Shown here: in pieces, positions 1 through 6,554 of the stretch
Numbering within the stretch: the stretch's first letter is position 1
Layout: each line of letters begins with the position of its first letter
Source of the DNA: an uncultured beta proteobacterium
Lineage (GTDB): Bacteria > Pseudomonadota > Gammaproteobacteria > Burkholderiales > Burkholderiaceae_C
Assembly: GCA_903927495.1 (NCBI GenBank)
Contig: CAIYNH010000958.1
Span: forward strand, 1 to 9,271
Length of the DNA: 9,271 nucleotides
Direction: 5' to 3'
The notes under the pieces: model-generated
Told to the model about the DNA's origin: nothing
Database searches by the model: none
Seen by the model: only the letters and a program-made list of their open reading frames with translations
Translations under genes and position numbers: made by a program

Positions 1-892
1 TGCACTCGTACTGCAAGCCTTCACGAATATCGATGCCAGTAGGACAAACCTGAACACACAAACTGCAGTCCACACAAGCGCCCAAATTTAATTTCAGCGG
101 GTCTGCTTTCTTGGAACGTGCACCTCGCGGTTCGCCGCGCTCGGTGTCATACGTCACGATCAGGGTATCTTTGTCAAACATGGCGCTTTGAAAACGCGCA
201 TAAGGGCACATATGCTTGCAAATCATTTCGCGCAAAAATCCAGCGTTGCCATACGTGGCGAAACCATAGAAAAACGTCCAAAAAATCTCCCACGAACTCA
301 AATCCATGGCGAGAAACTCAGCACCCAAGACCTTGATCGGGGTGAAATAACCAACAAAGGTGAAACCCGTCCAAAGACCTAATGTCAGCCATAAAAAATG
401 TTTACCCACTTTACGCGCCAACTTCTCTGCTGTCATCGGTCCGTTGTCACGGCGCATATGCGCGCTGCGGTCACCCTCGACCTTCTTTTCAATCCACAGA
501 AAAATCTCGGTGTAAACCGTCTGGGGGCAGGCATAGCCGCACCACAACCGTCCGGCGACTGCTGTAAACAAAAAGAGTGAATAGGCCGAAATAATCAACA
601 TTCCGGTCAGGTAAATAAAGTCTTGTGGATACAAAACCAAACCAAAAATGTAGAAACGACGAACACCCAAGTCAAATAACATCGCTTGTCGTTGTCCCCA
701 CTCAACCCAAGGCAACCCATAAAAAATAATTTGTGTTACGTACACCATGATCCAGCGCCACCGCGTGAACAAGCCCGTGACGCTGCGAGGATAGATCTTG
801 TTGCTCGCTGCAACCGCCAAAGCGATCTCATCATTTGCCTCTACTGCCGCAATCGGAATGACTTTTCTAAGCTTAGGAGTTTCGTTTTTCAC
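1..892 (-). CDS. ccoG: CcoG (FixG/RdxA), cbb3 cytochrome oxidase accessory protein, 3' end outside the window
   Basis: A membrane-bound polyferredoxin needed to assemble cbb3-type cytochrome c oxidase; the family is known to act as a copper oxidoreductase that supplies Cu(I) for the CuB centre. The 297 visible residues match the family in order: a soluble N-terminus, hydrophobic membrane segments around residues 47-61, 81-114 and 166-186 and another near 200-213, the CGYACPQ motif (Cys118, Cys122), the CKHMCPYARFQ motif (Cys225, Cys229), and the first ferredoxin motif with Cys273, 276, 279 and 283 followed by PTGIDIR. The next cysteine, 297, would open the second cluster beyond the edge. Family members are roughly 460-490 residues, so about 60% is present. 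The GTG start is chosen because an in-frame TAG lies five codons upstream and AAGGA sits 7 nt before it. It lies 25 nt downstream of the MBL gene on the same strand, so co-transcription is likely. Identity is near certain; the operon is inferred. Confidence 0.95.
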   Translation of the reverse strand, partial: MKNETPKLRKVIPIAAVEANDEIALAVAASNKIYPRSVTGLFTRWRWIMVYVTQIIFYGLPWVEWGQRQAMLFDLGVRRFYIFGLVLYPQDFIYLTGMLIISAYSLFLFTAVAGRLWCGYACPQTVYTEIFLWIEKKVEGDRSAHMRRDNGPMTAEKLARKVGKHFLWLTLGLWTGFTFVGYFTPIKVLGAEFLAMDLSSWEIFWTFFYGFATYGNAGFLREMICKHMCPYARFQSAMFDKDTLIVTYDTERGEPRGARSKKADPLKLNLGACVDCSLCVQVCPTGIDIREGLQYEC

Positions 893-899
893 CTTGTTT

Positions 900-904
900 T
901 CCTT
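900..904 (-). promoter_or_regulatory. Ribosome binding site of ccoG
   Basis: AAGGA on the minus strand, 7 nt before the GTG codon at 892-890. With the in-frame stop at 905-907 it fixes GTG as the start; no ATG lies between. Confidence 0.7.
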
Positions 905-917
905 CTATCAATTGAAT

Positions 918-1571
918 TCAATGTGCGGTTGCTGCGTCATACACTGAACGCAGCACGGAATTTGGTAAACCAGCCACATGCACCAGAAACTCATCGCGGG
1001 TTAACCCTGCAAACAAGGGATGCCAACGCCGCTGCTCCAACACCGTGCTGACTGCCCGGGCACGTCGCTCGTGCCCGGCGAAGAGCAGGGTTTCGTTGGG
1101 CAAAGTAAAGATACGCTGAGTCACGCTGTCCCACAGTGCTTGGGCATCAGCCGGGTGGGGCTGGTAGGGGCAGGCTTCAGCGGCCAGCAGCCCGCCGATA
1201 AACAGCCGGTCACGCCAGAAAAAACTAAGGCAGGAACAGGTATGCCCGGGTGTCATCTGCACACGCACCAATTCGCCGCCAAAGGCGAGTACATCACCAT
1301 CCCCCAGGTTGCGCCCACCAACTTGCCGGTCACCTTGCACCAATGGCGCACCAAGTCGACCCAGCAGCGCTGACTCCTGCGCTTTCAGATGGTCGTGATG
1401 ATGGGTGCGCAGAACCCATCGCAATCGCAAATCCCGCTCGGCCAGAAGTGCCGACAAAATCGGCAAATCGCAGCCACGCGGGTCAATCAGCACAGCCTCA
1501 CGGGCATCTGGGTCGGCCAGCAAATAAGTGAGTTCACCGGTAGCTTCGTCGTTCAAAATCCGAAAGTACAT
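918..1571 (-). CDS. Metallo-beta-lactamase-fold protein, persulfide dioxygenase (ETHE1/PDO)-like with altered metal site
   Basis: A 217-residue MBL-fold protein resembling the short bacterial persulfide dioxygenases, which oxidise glutathione persulfide to sulfite with a mononuclear iron (two His, one Asp). Family features: the opening [20 protein letters not shown] and VLIDP (residues 1-31), THHHDH (56-61), TPGHT (107-111), a TLP...GHE region with His167, and RAVSTV (172-177). The site differs from active enzymes: the usual THxHxDH is one residue shorter, and the FTGD motif that supplies the Asp ligand reads FIGG (124-127). Another reaction, another metal or a non-catalytic role is therefore possible. 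The ATG at 1571 is preferred; the longer ORF start at 1763 would put the sigma-54 promoter and regulator-site repeats inside the gene, and its extra 64 residues do not look like the family. The gene is divergent from a FisR-type regulator, preceded by a sigma-54 promoter, and followed 25 nt on by ccoG. Fold is sure; activity is uncertain. Confidence 0.85.
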   Translation of the reverse strand: MYFRILNDEATGELTYLLADPDAREAVLIDPRGCDLPILSALLAERDLRLRWVLRTHHHDHLKAQESALLGRLGAPLVQGDRQVGGRNLGDGDVLAFGGELVRVQMTPGHTCSCLSFFWRDRLFIGGLLAAEACPYQPHPADAQALWDSVTQRIFTLPNETLLFAGHERRARAVSTVLEQRRWHPLFAGLTRDEFLVHVAGLPNSVLRSVYDAATAH

Positions 1572-1656
1572 GTCAAGCTTTCTCAAGGAAGTCAGAAATT
1601 CAGGCTTGTATTCATCGTGTTGCTCATGGCAGTCGATGGGAATGCTACTTATTCGT

Positions 1657-1672
1657 TTCAAGAACCGTGCCA
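1657..1672 (-). promoter_or_regulatory. Sigma-54 (RpoN) promoter of the MBL-ccoG unit
   Basis: The minus strand reads TGGCACGGTTCTTGAA, against the consensus TGGCACG-N4-TTGCW. The -24 element is a full match; the -12 element has GA in place of GC, with the correct GG-N10-G spacing. Transcription would start near 1647, about 75 nt before the ATG at 1571. Such a promoter needs an AAA+ activator, and one is encoded divergently next door. The sequence match is direct; activity is inferred. Confidence 0.8.
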
Positions 1673-1696
1673 TCAATAGATCAGATTGGAAACCTC

Positions 1697-1726
1697 TTGA
1701 ATTCAATCGCTTAGAGGAAGTATCAC
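1697..1726 (+). promoter_or_regulatory. Possible sigma-70 promoter of the fisR-like gene
   Basis: TTGAAT (1697-1702), an 18-nt spacer and TATCAC (1721-1726) form a weak -35/-10 pair, each matching four of six consensus bases. Transcription would start near 1733, placing the inverted-repeat cluster in the untranslated leader where bound regulator could block its own synthesis. This is a weak match and other promoters are possible. Confidence 0.3.
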
Positions 1727-1752
1727 ATTTTAGGCTGCACGCTGACGGGAGT

Positions 1753-1803
1753 GTTACTGCCAAATATGGCAGTAACTGCCATAATCGGCAGCAATATGCC
1801 GAT
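1753..1803. promoter_or_regulatory. Cluster of nested inverted repeats, proposed FisR enhancer site
   Basis: Three interlocking inverted repeats share the half-sites CTGCC and GGCAG. IR1 (1753-1776) is GTTACTGCC-N6-GGCAGTAAC, perfect over 9 bp per arm. IR2 (1776-1791) is CTGCC-N6-GGCAG. IR3 (1784-1803) is ATCGGCA-N6-TGCCGAT. IR1 and IR2 cores repeat with a 19-bp period, close to two helical turns, so dimers would sit on one face. They lie roughly 85-130 bp upstream of the -24 element of the MBL promoter, the usual place for an activator of sigma-54 holoenzyme, and just before the ATG at 1819. The repeats are direct observation; the binding protein is inferred from the neighbour. Confidence 0.75.
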
Positions 1804-1818
1804 CAAAAAAGAATTATC

Positions 1819-3207
1819 ATGAAGCCGCTGCCTGAGCTGATGTCTTACCTGGAAGGGCTACCCGAGCCACACATTCTGTTTGACACCCACTACCGCATCC
1901 TTGCCGCCAACGCATCCTATCGGCGCCAGTTCAGCCCTGCAAGCAGCGTGGTAGGACGAACTTGTTTTGATGTGTCACACCGCTTTGCTGTGCCTTGCGA
2001 CCAAGCTGGCGAATCATGCCCACTCATCAAGGCGCGTGAATCAGGCCAACGTGAACGTGTGCTGCACCTGCACCACACGCCAAAAGGCGAGGAGTACATC
2101 AACATTGAACTCGCACCGCTGCTTGATGCCCATGGTGAACAAGCTTTTTTTGTTGAAAAAATGGAGCCTCTGCGCGTAGCTCAAGGCAAGGCCGTCGCCC
2201 AGGGGTTAATCGGGCGAGCGCCCAACTTTCAGCATATGCTGACACTGGTAGCCCGCGTGGCTCCCTCTATGGCCACCGTGTTGCTGCTGGGTGAATCCGG
2301 CACGGGCAAAGAGCTGGCTGCCCGTGCCGTGCATGAAGCCAGCCGCCGCGCAGCCCGAGCACTGGTGGCCGTGGACTGTGCCAGTCTGCCGGAAAATCTG
2401 TTCGAGTCTGAACTTTTTGGCCACGAACGGGGTGCTTTTACCGGTGCCAATACGTCGCGTGGCGGTTTGGTCGAGGCGGCCAGTGGCGGTACGCTATTTT
2501 TGGACGAAGTGGGCGACATTCCGCTCACCATGCAGGTGAAGCTGTTGCGCCTTCTCGAAACTGGCACTTACCGTCGTGTCGGAAGCACCGAGCAGCGACA
2601 CGCCGATATCCGGGTGGTCTCAGCGACCCACCGTGATCTGGATCGAATGGTGAGTGAAGGTCGGTTTCGCGAAGATCTGTACTACCGACTGAGCACCTTC
2701 CCTATTCACCTGCCGGCGCTGCGCGAGCGCCAGAGTGACATTGCCCTGCTTGCCGTCTCACTGCTCGAGCGCGTCACCCCCTACCGCAAACTGCAGTTGG
2801 GTGCTGCCGCCATGCAACTGCTGCAAACTCAAAACTATCCAGGCAACGTCCGGGAACTGCGCAATCTGCTCGAGCGCGCTGCACTGCTATGCGATGGCGA
2901 CACTCTGGAAGCTACGCATGTGCAACAAGCGTTGCAGTCCGGTCGGTGTCTCCCGGGAAATCATTCTGATGTCCCTTTGCGCAGTCCAACACTGCAGCCG
3001 ATGTCGAACCAGGTCGACATCGCCTTCCCTAAGACCACGCTACCCTCACAAGATTCAGCAGCAGGTGTCACGTTAAAAGCATACGAGCGCGAAACGCTGC
3101 GACGTTTGGTGTCTACCCACCTGGGCGACCGAGCCGAACTCGCCCGACAGTTAGGCATCAGCGAACGCTCTTTGTACCGTAAGCTCAATGCACTAAAACA
3201 TGGCTGA
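1819..3207 (+). CDS. fisR: FisR-type sigma-54-dependent activator, predicted sulfane-sulfur sensor
   Basis: A 462-residue bacterial enhancer-binding protein. Residues 1-120 form a PAS-like sensor domain; 130-370 the AAA+ domain with Walker A GESGTGKE (158-165), the sigma-54 contact loop GAFTGA (205-210), Walker B TLFLDE (225-230) and FREDLYYRL (283-291); 420-462 a Fis-type helix-turn-helix (about 436-459). The sensor has Cys49, Cys60 and Cys67. From memory, Cupriavidus FisR senses polysulfide through Cys53, Cys64 and Cys71, the same 11 and 7 spacing, and activates sqr-pdo. The context agrees: it is divergent from a PDO-like gene with a sigma-54 promoter and a repeat cluster between them. The start at 1819 is chosen because the sensor begins there; the frame stays open back to 1528 but that part overlaps the promoter region and MBL gene. 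Its ribosome site is weak (AAAGAA). Being a sigma-54 activator is certain; the FisR assignment is strong inference. Confidence 0.9.
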   Translation: MKPLPELMSYLEGLPEPHILFDTHYRILAANASYRRQFSPASSVVGRTCFDVSHRFAVPCDQAGESCPLIKARESGQRERVLHLHHTPKGEEYINIELAPLLDAHGEQAFFVEKMEPLRVAQGKAVAQGLIGRAPNFQHMLTLVARVAPSMATVLLLGESGTGKELAARAVHEASRRAARALVAVDCASLPENLFESELFGHERGAFTGANTSRGGLVEAASGGTLFLDEVGDIPLTMQVKLLRLLETGTYRRVGSTEQRHADIRVVSATHRDLDRMVSEGRFREDLYYRLSTFPIHLPALRERQSDIALLAVSLLERVTPYRKLQLGAAAMQLLQTQNYPGNVRELRNLLERAALLCDGDTLEATHVQQALQSGRCLPGNHSDVPLRSPTLQPMSNQVDIAFPKTTLPSQDSAAGVTLKAYERETLRRLVSTHLGDRAELARQLGISERSLYRKLNALKHG

Positions 3208-3280
3208 TGCGCAGATGCAATGATGCAGAAATTACCAATGCACTGTTTATTACGGTGCCATAAAAACGATAGATTTTGCT

Positions 3281-3284
3281 GGAG
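3281..3284 (+). promoter_or_regulatory. Ribosome binding site of the moaA leader ORF
   Basis: GGAG followed by 10 nt and the ATG at 3295. It is the only good Shine-Dalgarno match between fisR and moaA; none is seen directly before the moaA ATG at 3375. It argues that ribosomes load here. Confidence 0.5.
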
Positions 3285-3294
3285 AATCACGACA

Positions 3295-3378
3295 ATGCAA
3301 ATCAACAACACCTCGAACTCTGCGCAACCAGCAGCAGTTACAAACCTGCCCGTGTTAAACGGTCCAATGGTGCCATGA
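3295..3378 (+). CDS. Small leader ORF upstream of and overlapping moaA, 27 residues
   Basis: An ATG-started ORF in a different frame from moaA, beginning [13 protein letters not shown] and ending NGPMVP. Its TGA (3376-3378) overlaps the moaA ATG (3375-3377) as ATGA, the same junction seen between mobA and moeA further down. GGAG lies upstream at a workable distance, while moaA itself has no clear ribosome site, so translation of moaA may depend on reinitiation after this peptide. The peptide has no cysteine, membrane segment or motif I recognise; it is rich in Asn, Ala and Pro. It could be a leader with no function of its own. If moaA instead began at the in-frame TTG at 3276 the ORF would be an out-of-frame coincidence, but then GGAG would lie inside moaA. 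Confidence 0.5.
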   Translation: MQINNTSNSAQPAAVTNLPVLNGPMVP

Positions 3379-4529
3379 CTGACCGTCATGTGCCGCGGGT
3401 CATCCCACTGACCGACCAGCGTTCATCATCGCTGCCCATTCCACCCATCATGGCGGATTCGGCTATCGGCTCCGGCGCGCTACTGACCGATCGACGTGGG
3501 CGACCATTGCGTGACTTGCGCATCAGCGTCACCGACCGGTGTAACTTTCGCTGCAACTACTGCATGCCAAAAGAGATTTTTGACAAAGATCACACTTACC
3601 TTAAACACACTGACTTGCTGTCGTTTGAAGAAATCACCCGTGTAGCCCGGATCTTTGTCGCCCACGGCGTGCAAAAAATCAGATTGACGGGTGGCGAGCC
3701 GCTGTTGCGCAAAAACATTGAGCGGCTGATTGAGCAACTGTCAAGCCTGCGTACAGCCGATGGGCAAACGCTGGATTTGACCTTGACAACCAACGGGTCA
3801 CTATTGGCGCGCAAGGCGCATGACCTCAAATCTGCAGGTTTGCAACGCGTTACCGTCAGTCTCGATGGTCTGGATGACGCTGTATTTCGCAGCATGAACG
3901 ATGTTGATTTCCCGGTAGCTGCCGTACTGGATGGCATCGAAGCTGCTCGCGAGGTCGGTCTGGGGCCGATCAAGATCAACATGGTGGTCAAGCGCGGCAC
4001 CAATGAGCATCAGATTTTGCCTATGGCGCGCCGCTTTAAAGGCACCGGCATGGTGTTGCGCTTCATTGAGTACATGGATGTGGGTGCCACCAACGGCTGG
4101 CGCATGAACGAGGTGTTGCCCTCCAGTGAAGTGGTGAAACTGATCCATGCACAACTCCCGCTGGTGCAATTGGAGCCAGCCAATCCGGGTGAAACTGCCG
4201 AACGTTGGGGCTTTGCTGATGTTCACGGTCGGCACGACCATGCGGCGGGGGAAATTGGCGTGATCAGCAGCGTCACACAGGCTTTTTGCGGCGAATGTAA
4301 CCGTGCCAGACTATCGACCGAAGGGCAACTGTACCTATGCCTCTTTGCTGGCCAGGGTTACGATCTGCGTCAACTCATCCGTGCTCAATCCACGGATGCA
4401 GATTTGACCACCGGCGTTGAACGGATCTGGCGTGCCAGAGTCGACCGCTATTCTGAACTGCGCAGCGCCCTGCCCTTTGATCCAGGCTCTCCCGTCAGAC
4501 GCATCGAGATGAGTTACATCGGAGGTTGA
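3375..4529 (+). CDS. moaA: MoaA, GTP 3',8-cyclase (molybdenum cofactor biosynthesis)
   Basis: A radical SAM enzyme that converts GTP to 3',8-cyclo-7,8-dihydro-GTP, the first step of molybdopterin synthesis, with MoaC as partner (not in the window). The 384 residues contain the N-terminal SAM cluster CNFRCNYC (Cys56, 60, 63), the SAM-binding GGEP (106-109), LTTNGSLL (137-144), VSLDGL (161-166), the C-terminal substrate-side cluster (Cys305, Cys308, Cys322) and the conserved terminal Gly-Gly needed by the family. Length is typical of betaproteobacterial members, which carry about 40 variable residues before the core. The ATG at 3375 is chosen because its start, [16 protein letters not shown], resembles relatives; an alternative TTG at 3276 adds 33 unconserved residues. 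It is first of three cofactor genes, its stop 1 nt before mobA. All key residues are present. Confidence 0.96.
   Translation: MTDRHVPRVIPLTDQRSSSLPIPPIMADSAIGSGALLTDRRGRPLRDLRISVTDRCNFRCNYCMPKEIFDKDHTYLKHTDLLSFEEITRVARIFVAHGVQKIRLTGGEPLLRKNIERLIEQLSSLRTADGQTLDLTLTTNGSLLARKAHDLKSAGLQRVTVSLDGLDDAVFRSMNDVDFPVAAVLDGIEAAREVGLGPIKINMVVKRGTNEHQILPMARRFKGTGMVLRFIEYMDVGATNGWRMNEVLPSSEVVKLIHAQLPLVQLEPANPGETAERWGFADVHGRHDHAAGEIGVISSVTQAFCGECNRARLSTEGQLYLCLFAGQGYDLRQLIRAQSTDADLTTGVERIWRARVDRYSELRSALPFDPGSPVRRIEMSYIGG
4521..4525 (+). promoter_or_regulatory. Ribosome binding site of mobA
   Basis: GGAGG, formed within the last codons of moaA, lies 5 nt before the TTG at 4531. It supports TTG as the mobA start; there is no ATG before the GTP-binding motif. 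Confidence 0.7.
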
Positions 4530-4530
4530 A

Positions 4531-5166
4531 TTGATTCTTGCATCAGACATTACCGCCCTGATTCTGGCCGGAGGACGCGGCTCACGGATGGGTGGTGTCG
4601 ACAAAGGTTTGCAAACTTTCAACGGCATGCCCCTGGCCCTGCACACGCTGACCCGACTGCAGATCGGTGGCGGTGTGGGTGAAATCATGATCAATGCCAA
4701 CCGCAACCTGGCGGCTTACGAATCGTTTGGCGTGCCAGTCTGGCCTGACGGACTGGCCGATTACGCCGGGCCATTGGCAGGTTTTTTAACCGGTCTGGAG
4801 CGTTGCGAGACACCGTACCTGCTGACGATACCCTGCGACACCCCCTTACTACCCATGGATTTAGCCCCTCGACTGGCCTCGGCACTGGAAGTTGCAAAGG
4901 CCGACATTGCTATGGCAGCTGCCCCAGAAGCAACTAAAAGCGGCCTGTTGCAACTGCGCCCCCAACCCGTGTTTTGCCTGTTGCGCATCGAGCTACTGGA
5001 AAGCCTGGTGCGATTTACCCAAGAAGGTGGGCGAAAAATTGATGCCTGGACTGCGCTACACCCAACCGTGGTGGTGCCCTTTGATACTCAGGGCGACGAC
5101 CCGCAAGCCTTCACCAATGCCAACACCCTGGCGCAACTGCATCAATTGGAGAGCGCTCACCTATGA
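4531..5166 (+). CDS. mobA: MobA, molybdenum cofactor guanylyltransferase
   Basis: Transfers GMP from GTP to molybdenum cofactor, giving the guanine dinucleotide form used by DMSO-reductase-family enzymes such as nitrate reductase and formate dehydrogenase. The 211 residues show the nucleotide-binding signature [16 protein letters not shown] (12-27), the GPLAG segment (80-84), PCDTPLLP (101-108) with the Mg-binding Asp103, QPVF (145-148) and the FTNANT motif (194-199). Length is normal. The TTG start follows GGAGG and lies 1 nt after the moaA stop; the stop overlaps the moeA start as ATGA, so the three genes are probably translated in a coupled way from one transcript. Identity is secure; the TTG start is well supported but not proven. 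Confidence 0.95.
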   Translation: MILASDITALILAGGRGSRMGGVDKGLQTFNGMPLALHTLTRLQIGGGVGEIMINANRNLAAYESFGVPVWPDGLADYAGPLAGFLTGLERCETPYLLTIPCDTPLLPMDLAPRLASALEVAKADIAMAAAPEATKSGLLQLRPQPVFCLLRIELLESLVRFTQEGGRKIDAWTALHPTVVVPFDTQGDDPQAFTNANTLAQLHQLESAHL

Positions 5167-6521
5167 AAACACTGCAACAAATTGGTGCCGAACTGGCTGG
5201 CTATGACCCGCAAGCCTTACGTGCCGACTCGGTCAATGCATTTTTGTCGAACCTGGTGACAGCCGTGACCGAGGTGCAACAAGTTGATGTTTTTCAGGCA
5301 TTGGGGCGGGTCCTGGCGGCCGACATCATCAGTCCGATCAGTGTGCCGCCACACGACAACTCAGCCATGGATGGCTATGCATTTGACGGCAAGCAACTCT
5401 TGTACAGCGCAAACTTGACCCTGAAAGTAGTTGGTACGGCGCTAGCAGGAAAAGCCTGGAGCGGCACAGTCGCCGCAGGGGAATGCATCAAAATCATGAC
5501 GGGTGCGGTCATGCCCCAAGGTCTCGACACTGTGGTACCACAAGAATTAACCACCCGCAGCGCATTGCCAGGTTCATCGACAGAAATAATCTGCATTCCG
5601 GCGGGTCTGCTGCAACCCGGTGACAACCGCCGCAAGCTCGGTGAAGATCTGATGCAAGGACTACCGGCACTACAAAAAGGGGAGCTACTAGTGCCCGCTG
5701 CACTTGGTTTAGTGGCTAGTTTAGGTCTTAATACTGTGGCCGTTTTTAGAACCTTGAAGGTTGCCTATTTTTCAACCGGCAACGAAATCCTGAGTCTGGG
5801 TGAACCGCTGCGGGAAGGCGCGGTCTATGACAGCAACCGTTACACCGTGTTCGGCTTGCTGACCCGCTTGGGCTGCGAAGTGATCGACCTGGGGGTAGTG
5901 CCCGATGAACCGGCTGCGCTGGAAGCCGCTTTTCAGCAAGCGGCCGTTCAGGCGGATGCCATCATCACCAGTGGCGGCGTAAGCGTAGGCGAGGCTGACT
6001 ACACCAAAACAATGATGAAACAACTCGGTGATGTGGCCTTTTGGCGCATCGCGATGCGACCCGGACGCCCCATGGCTGTGGGTCGAATAAAAAAATCAAA
6101 ATCAGCATCCAAGGCAAGCCAGTCAAGCGTTGATAGCTATCATAAAGATAGTTATCATGATGCCGGTTCAGCCATCCTTTTTGGCCTGCCAGGCAACCCC
6201 GTGGCGGTCATGGTGACGTTCTTAGCCTTTGTGCGCCCAGCTCTGCTGCAAATGATGGGTTGCAGCGCCAGCACCACACCAATGCTCAAGGCCAAAAGTC
6301 AGGAAGCCATACGCAAAAAATTTGGCCGCACCGAATACCAGCGCGGCATTGTCTGCCAGTTGCAAGACGGTACTTTGCATGTCAAAACTACCGGAAACCA
6401 GGGTTCGGGAGTACTTAGCTCAATGGTACGAGCGAACGGTCTGATCGTGCTGGACCATGATCAGGGCGATGTCGCAGTAGGCGATGAAGTCAGCGTGATG
6501 ATGTTCGACGGGGTCATCTGA
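5163..6521 (+). CDS. moeA: MoeA, molybdopterin molybdenumtransferase, with an in-frame insert
   Basis: Inserts molybdate into adenylylated molybdopterin, the step before MobA acts. The 452 residues show [12 protein letters not shown] (62-73), KIMTGAVMP (110-118), STGNEI (204-209) with SLGEPL after it, the active-site [12 protein letters not shown] (269-280), RPGRPMAVG (299-307), [13 protein letters not shown] (339-351) and a C-terminal beta-barrel domain (about 372-452). The family is usually about 400-420 residues; the excess is mostly a low-complexity stretch at about 309-336, rich in Lys, Ser, His and Asp, between MAVGRI and [10 protein letters not shown], where relatives have only a few residues. 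The reading frame is kept and every flanking motif is intact, so the enzyme is probably active with an exposed loop. The start overlaps the mobA stop (ATGA), with GGAG 11 nt upstream. It ends 33 nt from the convergent methyltransferase gene. Confidence 0.95.
   Translation: MKTLQQIGAELAGYDPQALRADSVNAFLSNLVTAVTEVQQVDVFQALGRVLAADIISPISVPPHDNSAMDGYAFDGKQLLYSANLTLKVVGTALAGKAWSGTVAAGECIKIMTGAVMPQGLDTVVPQELTTRSALPGSSTEIICIPAGLLQPGDNRRKLGEDLMQGLPALQKGELLVPAALGLVASLGLNTVAVFRTLKVAYFSTGNEILSLGEPLREGAVYDSNRYTVFGLLTRLGCEVIDLGVVPDEPAALEAAFQQAAVQADAIITSGGVSVGEADYTKTMMKQLGDVAFWRIAMRPGRPMAVGRIKKSKSASKASQSSVDSYHKDSYHDAGSAILFGLPGNPVAVMVTFLAFVRPALLQMMGCSASTTPMLKAKSQEAIRKKFGRTEYQRGIVCQLQDGTLHVKTTGNQGSGVLSSMVRANGLIVLDHDQGDVAVGDEVSVMMFDGVI
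6087..6170. repeat. Repeat-like AT-rich insert within moeA
   Basis: About 84 bp (28 codons) without a counterpart in ordinary MoeA. It starts with an A-rich run and contains the perfect palindrome GATAGCTATC (6132-6141) and an imperfect 15-bp tandem repeat (6132-6146 and 6147-6161, 12 of 15 identical) that encodes DSYHK then DSYHD. Its base composition differs from the flanking gene. I associate similar GATAGCTATC-bearing short repeats with Comamonadaceae genomes, but copy number cannot be seen here. Edges are estimated from where MoeA similarity stops and resumes. Confidence 0.55.
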
Positions 6522-6554
6522 TCTGACTGGCCACCTTGCATTCATTGGACCAAT

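Noticed and set aside
118..1531. Plus-strand ORFs across the ccoG and MBL region
   Set aside because: They are antisense shadows of two well-supported minus-strand genes and show no motif.
912..1706. TTGAATTCAA palindrome present at 912-921 and 1697-1706
   Set aside because: It is not an FNR box (TTGAT-N4-ATCAA); one copy overlaps the MBL stop codon, and the element is short enough to recur by chance.
1572..1763. 64-residue N-terminal extension of the MBL protein from an ATG at 1763
   Set aside because: It would cover the sigma-54 promoter and part of the repeat cluster, shows no family similarity, and the family starts at the MYFRIL methionine.
1528..1818. 97-residue extension of the sigma-54 activator
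   Set aside because: It overlaps the divergent MBL gene start and its promoter; the sensor domain begins at 1819.
1766..1822. 18-residue ORF ending in an ATGA overlap with fisR
   Set aside because: It lies within the palindrome cluster, has no ribosome site, and its composition is dictated by the repeats; judged coincidence.
6522..6554. Possible terminator between moeA and the convergent methyltransferase (ATTGGACCAAT at 6543-6553)
   Set aside because: The stem is only 5 bp, with practically no loop and no T-run; not enough to call a terminator.
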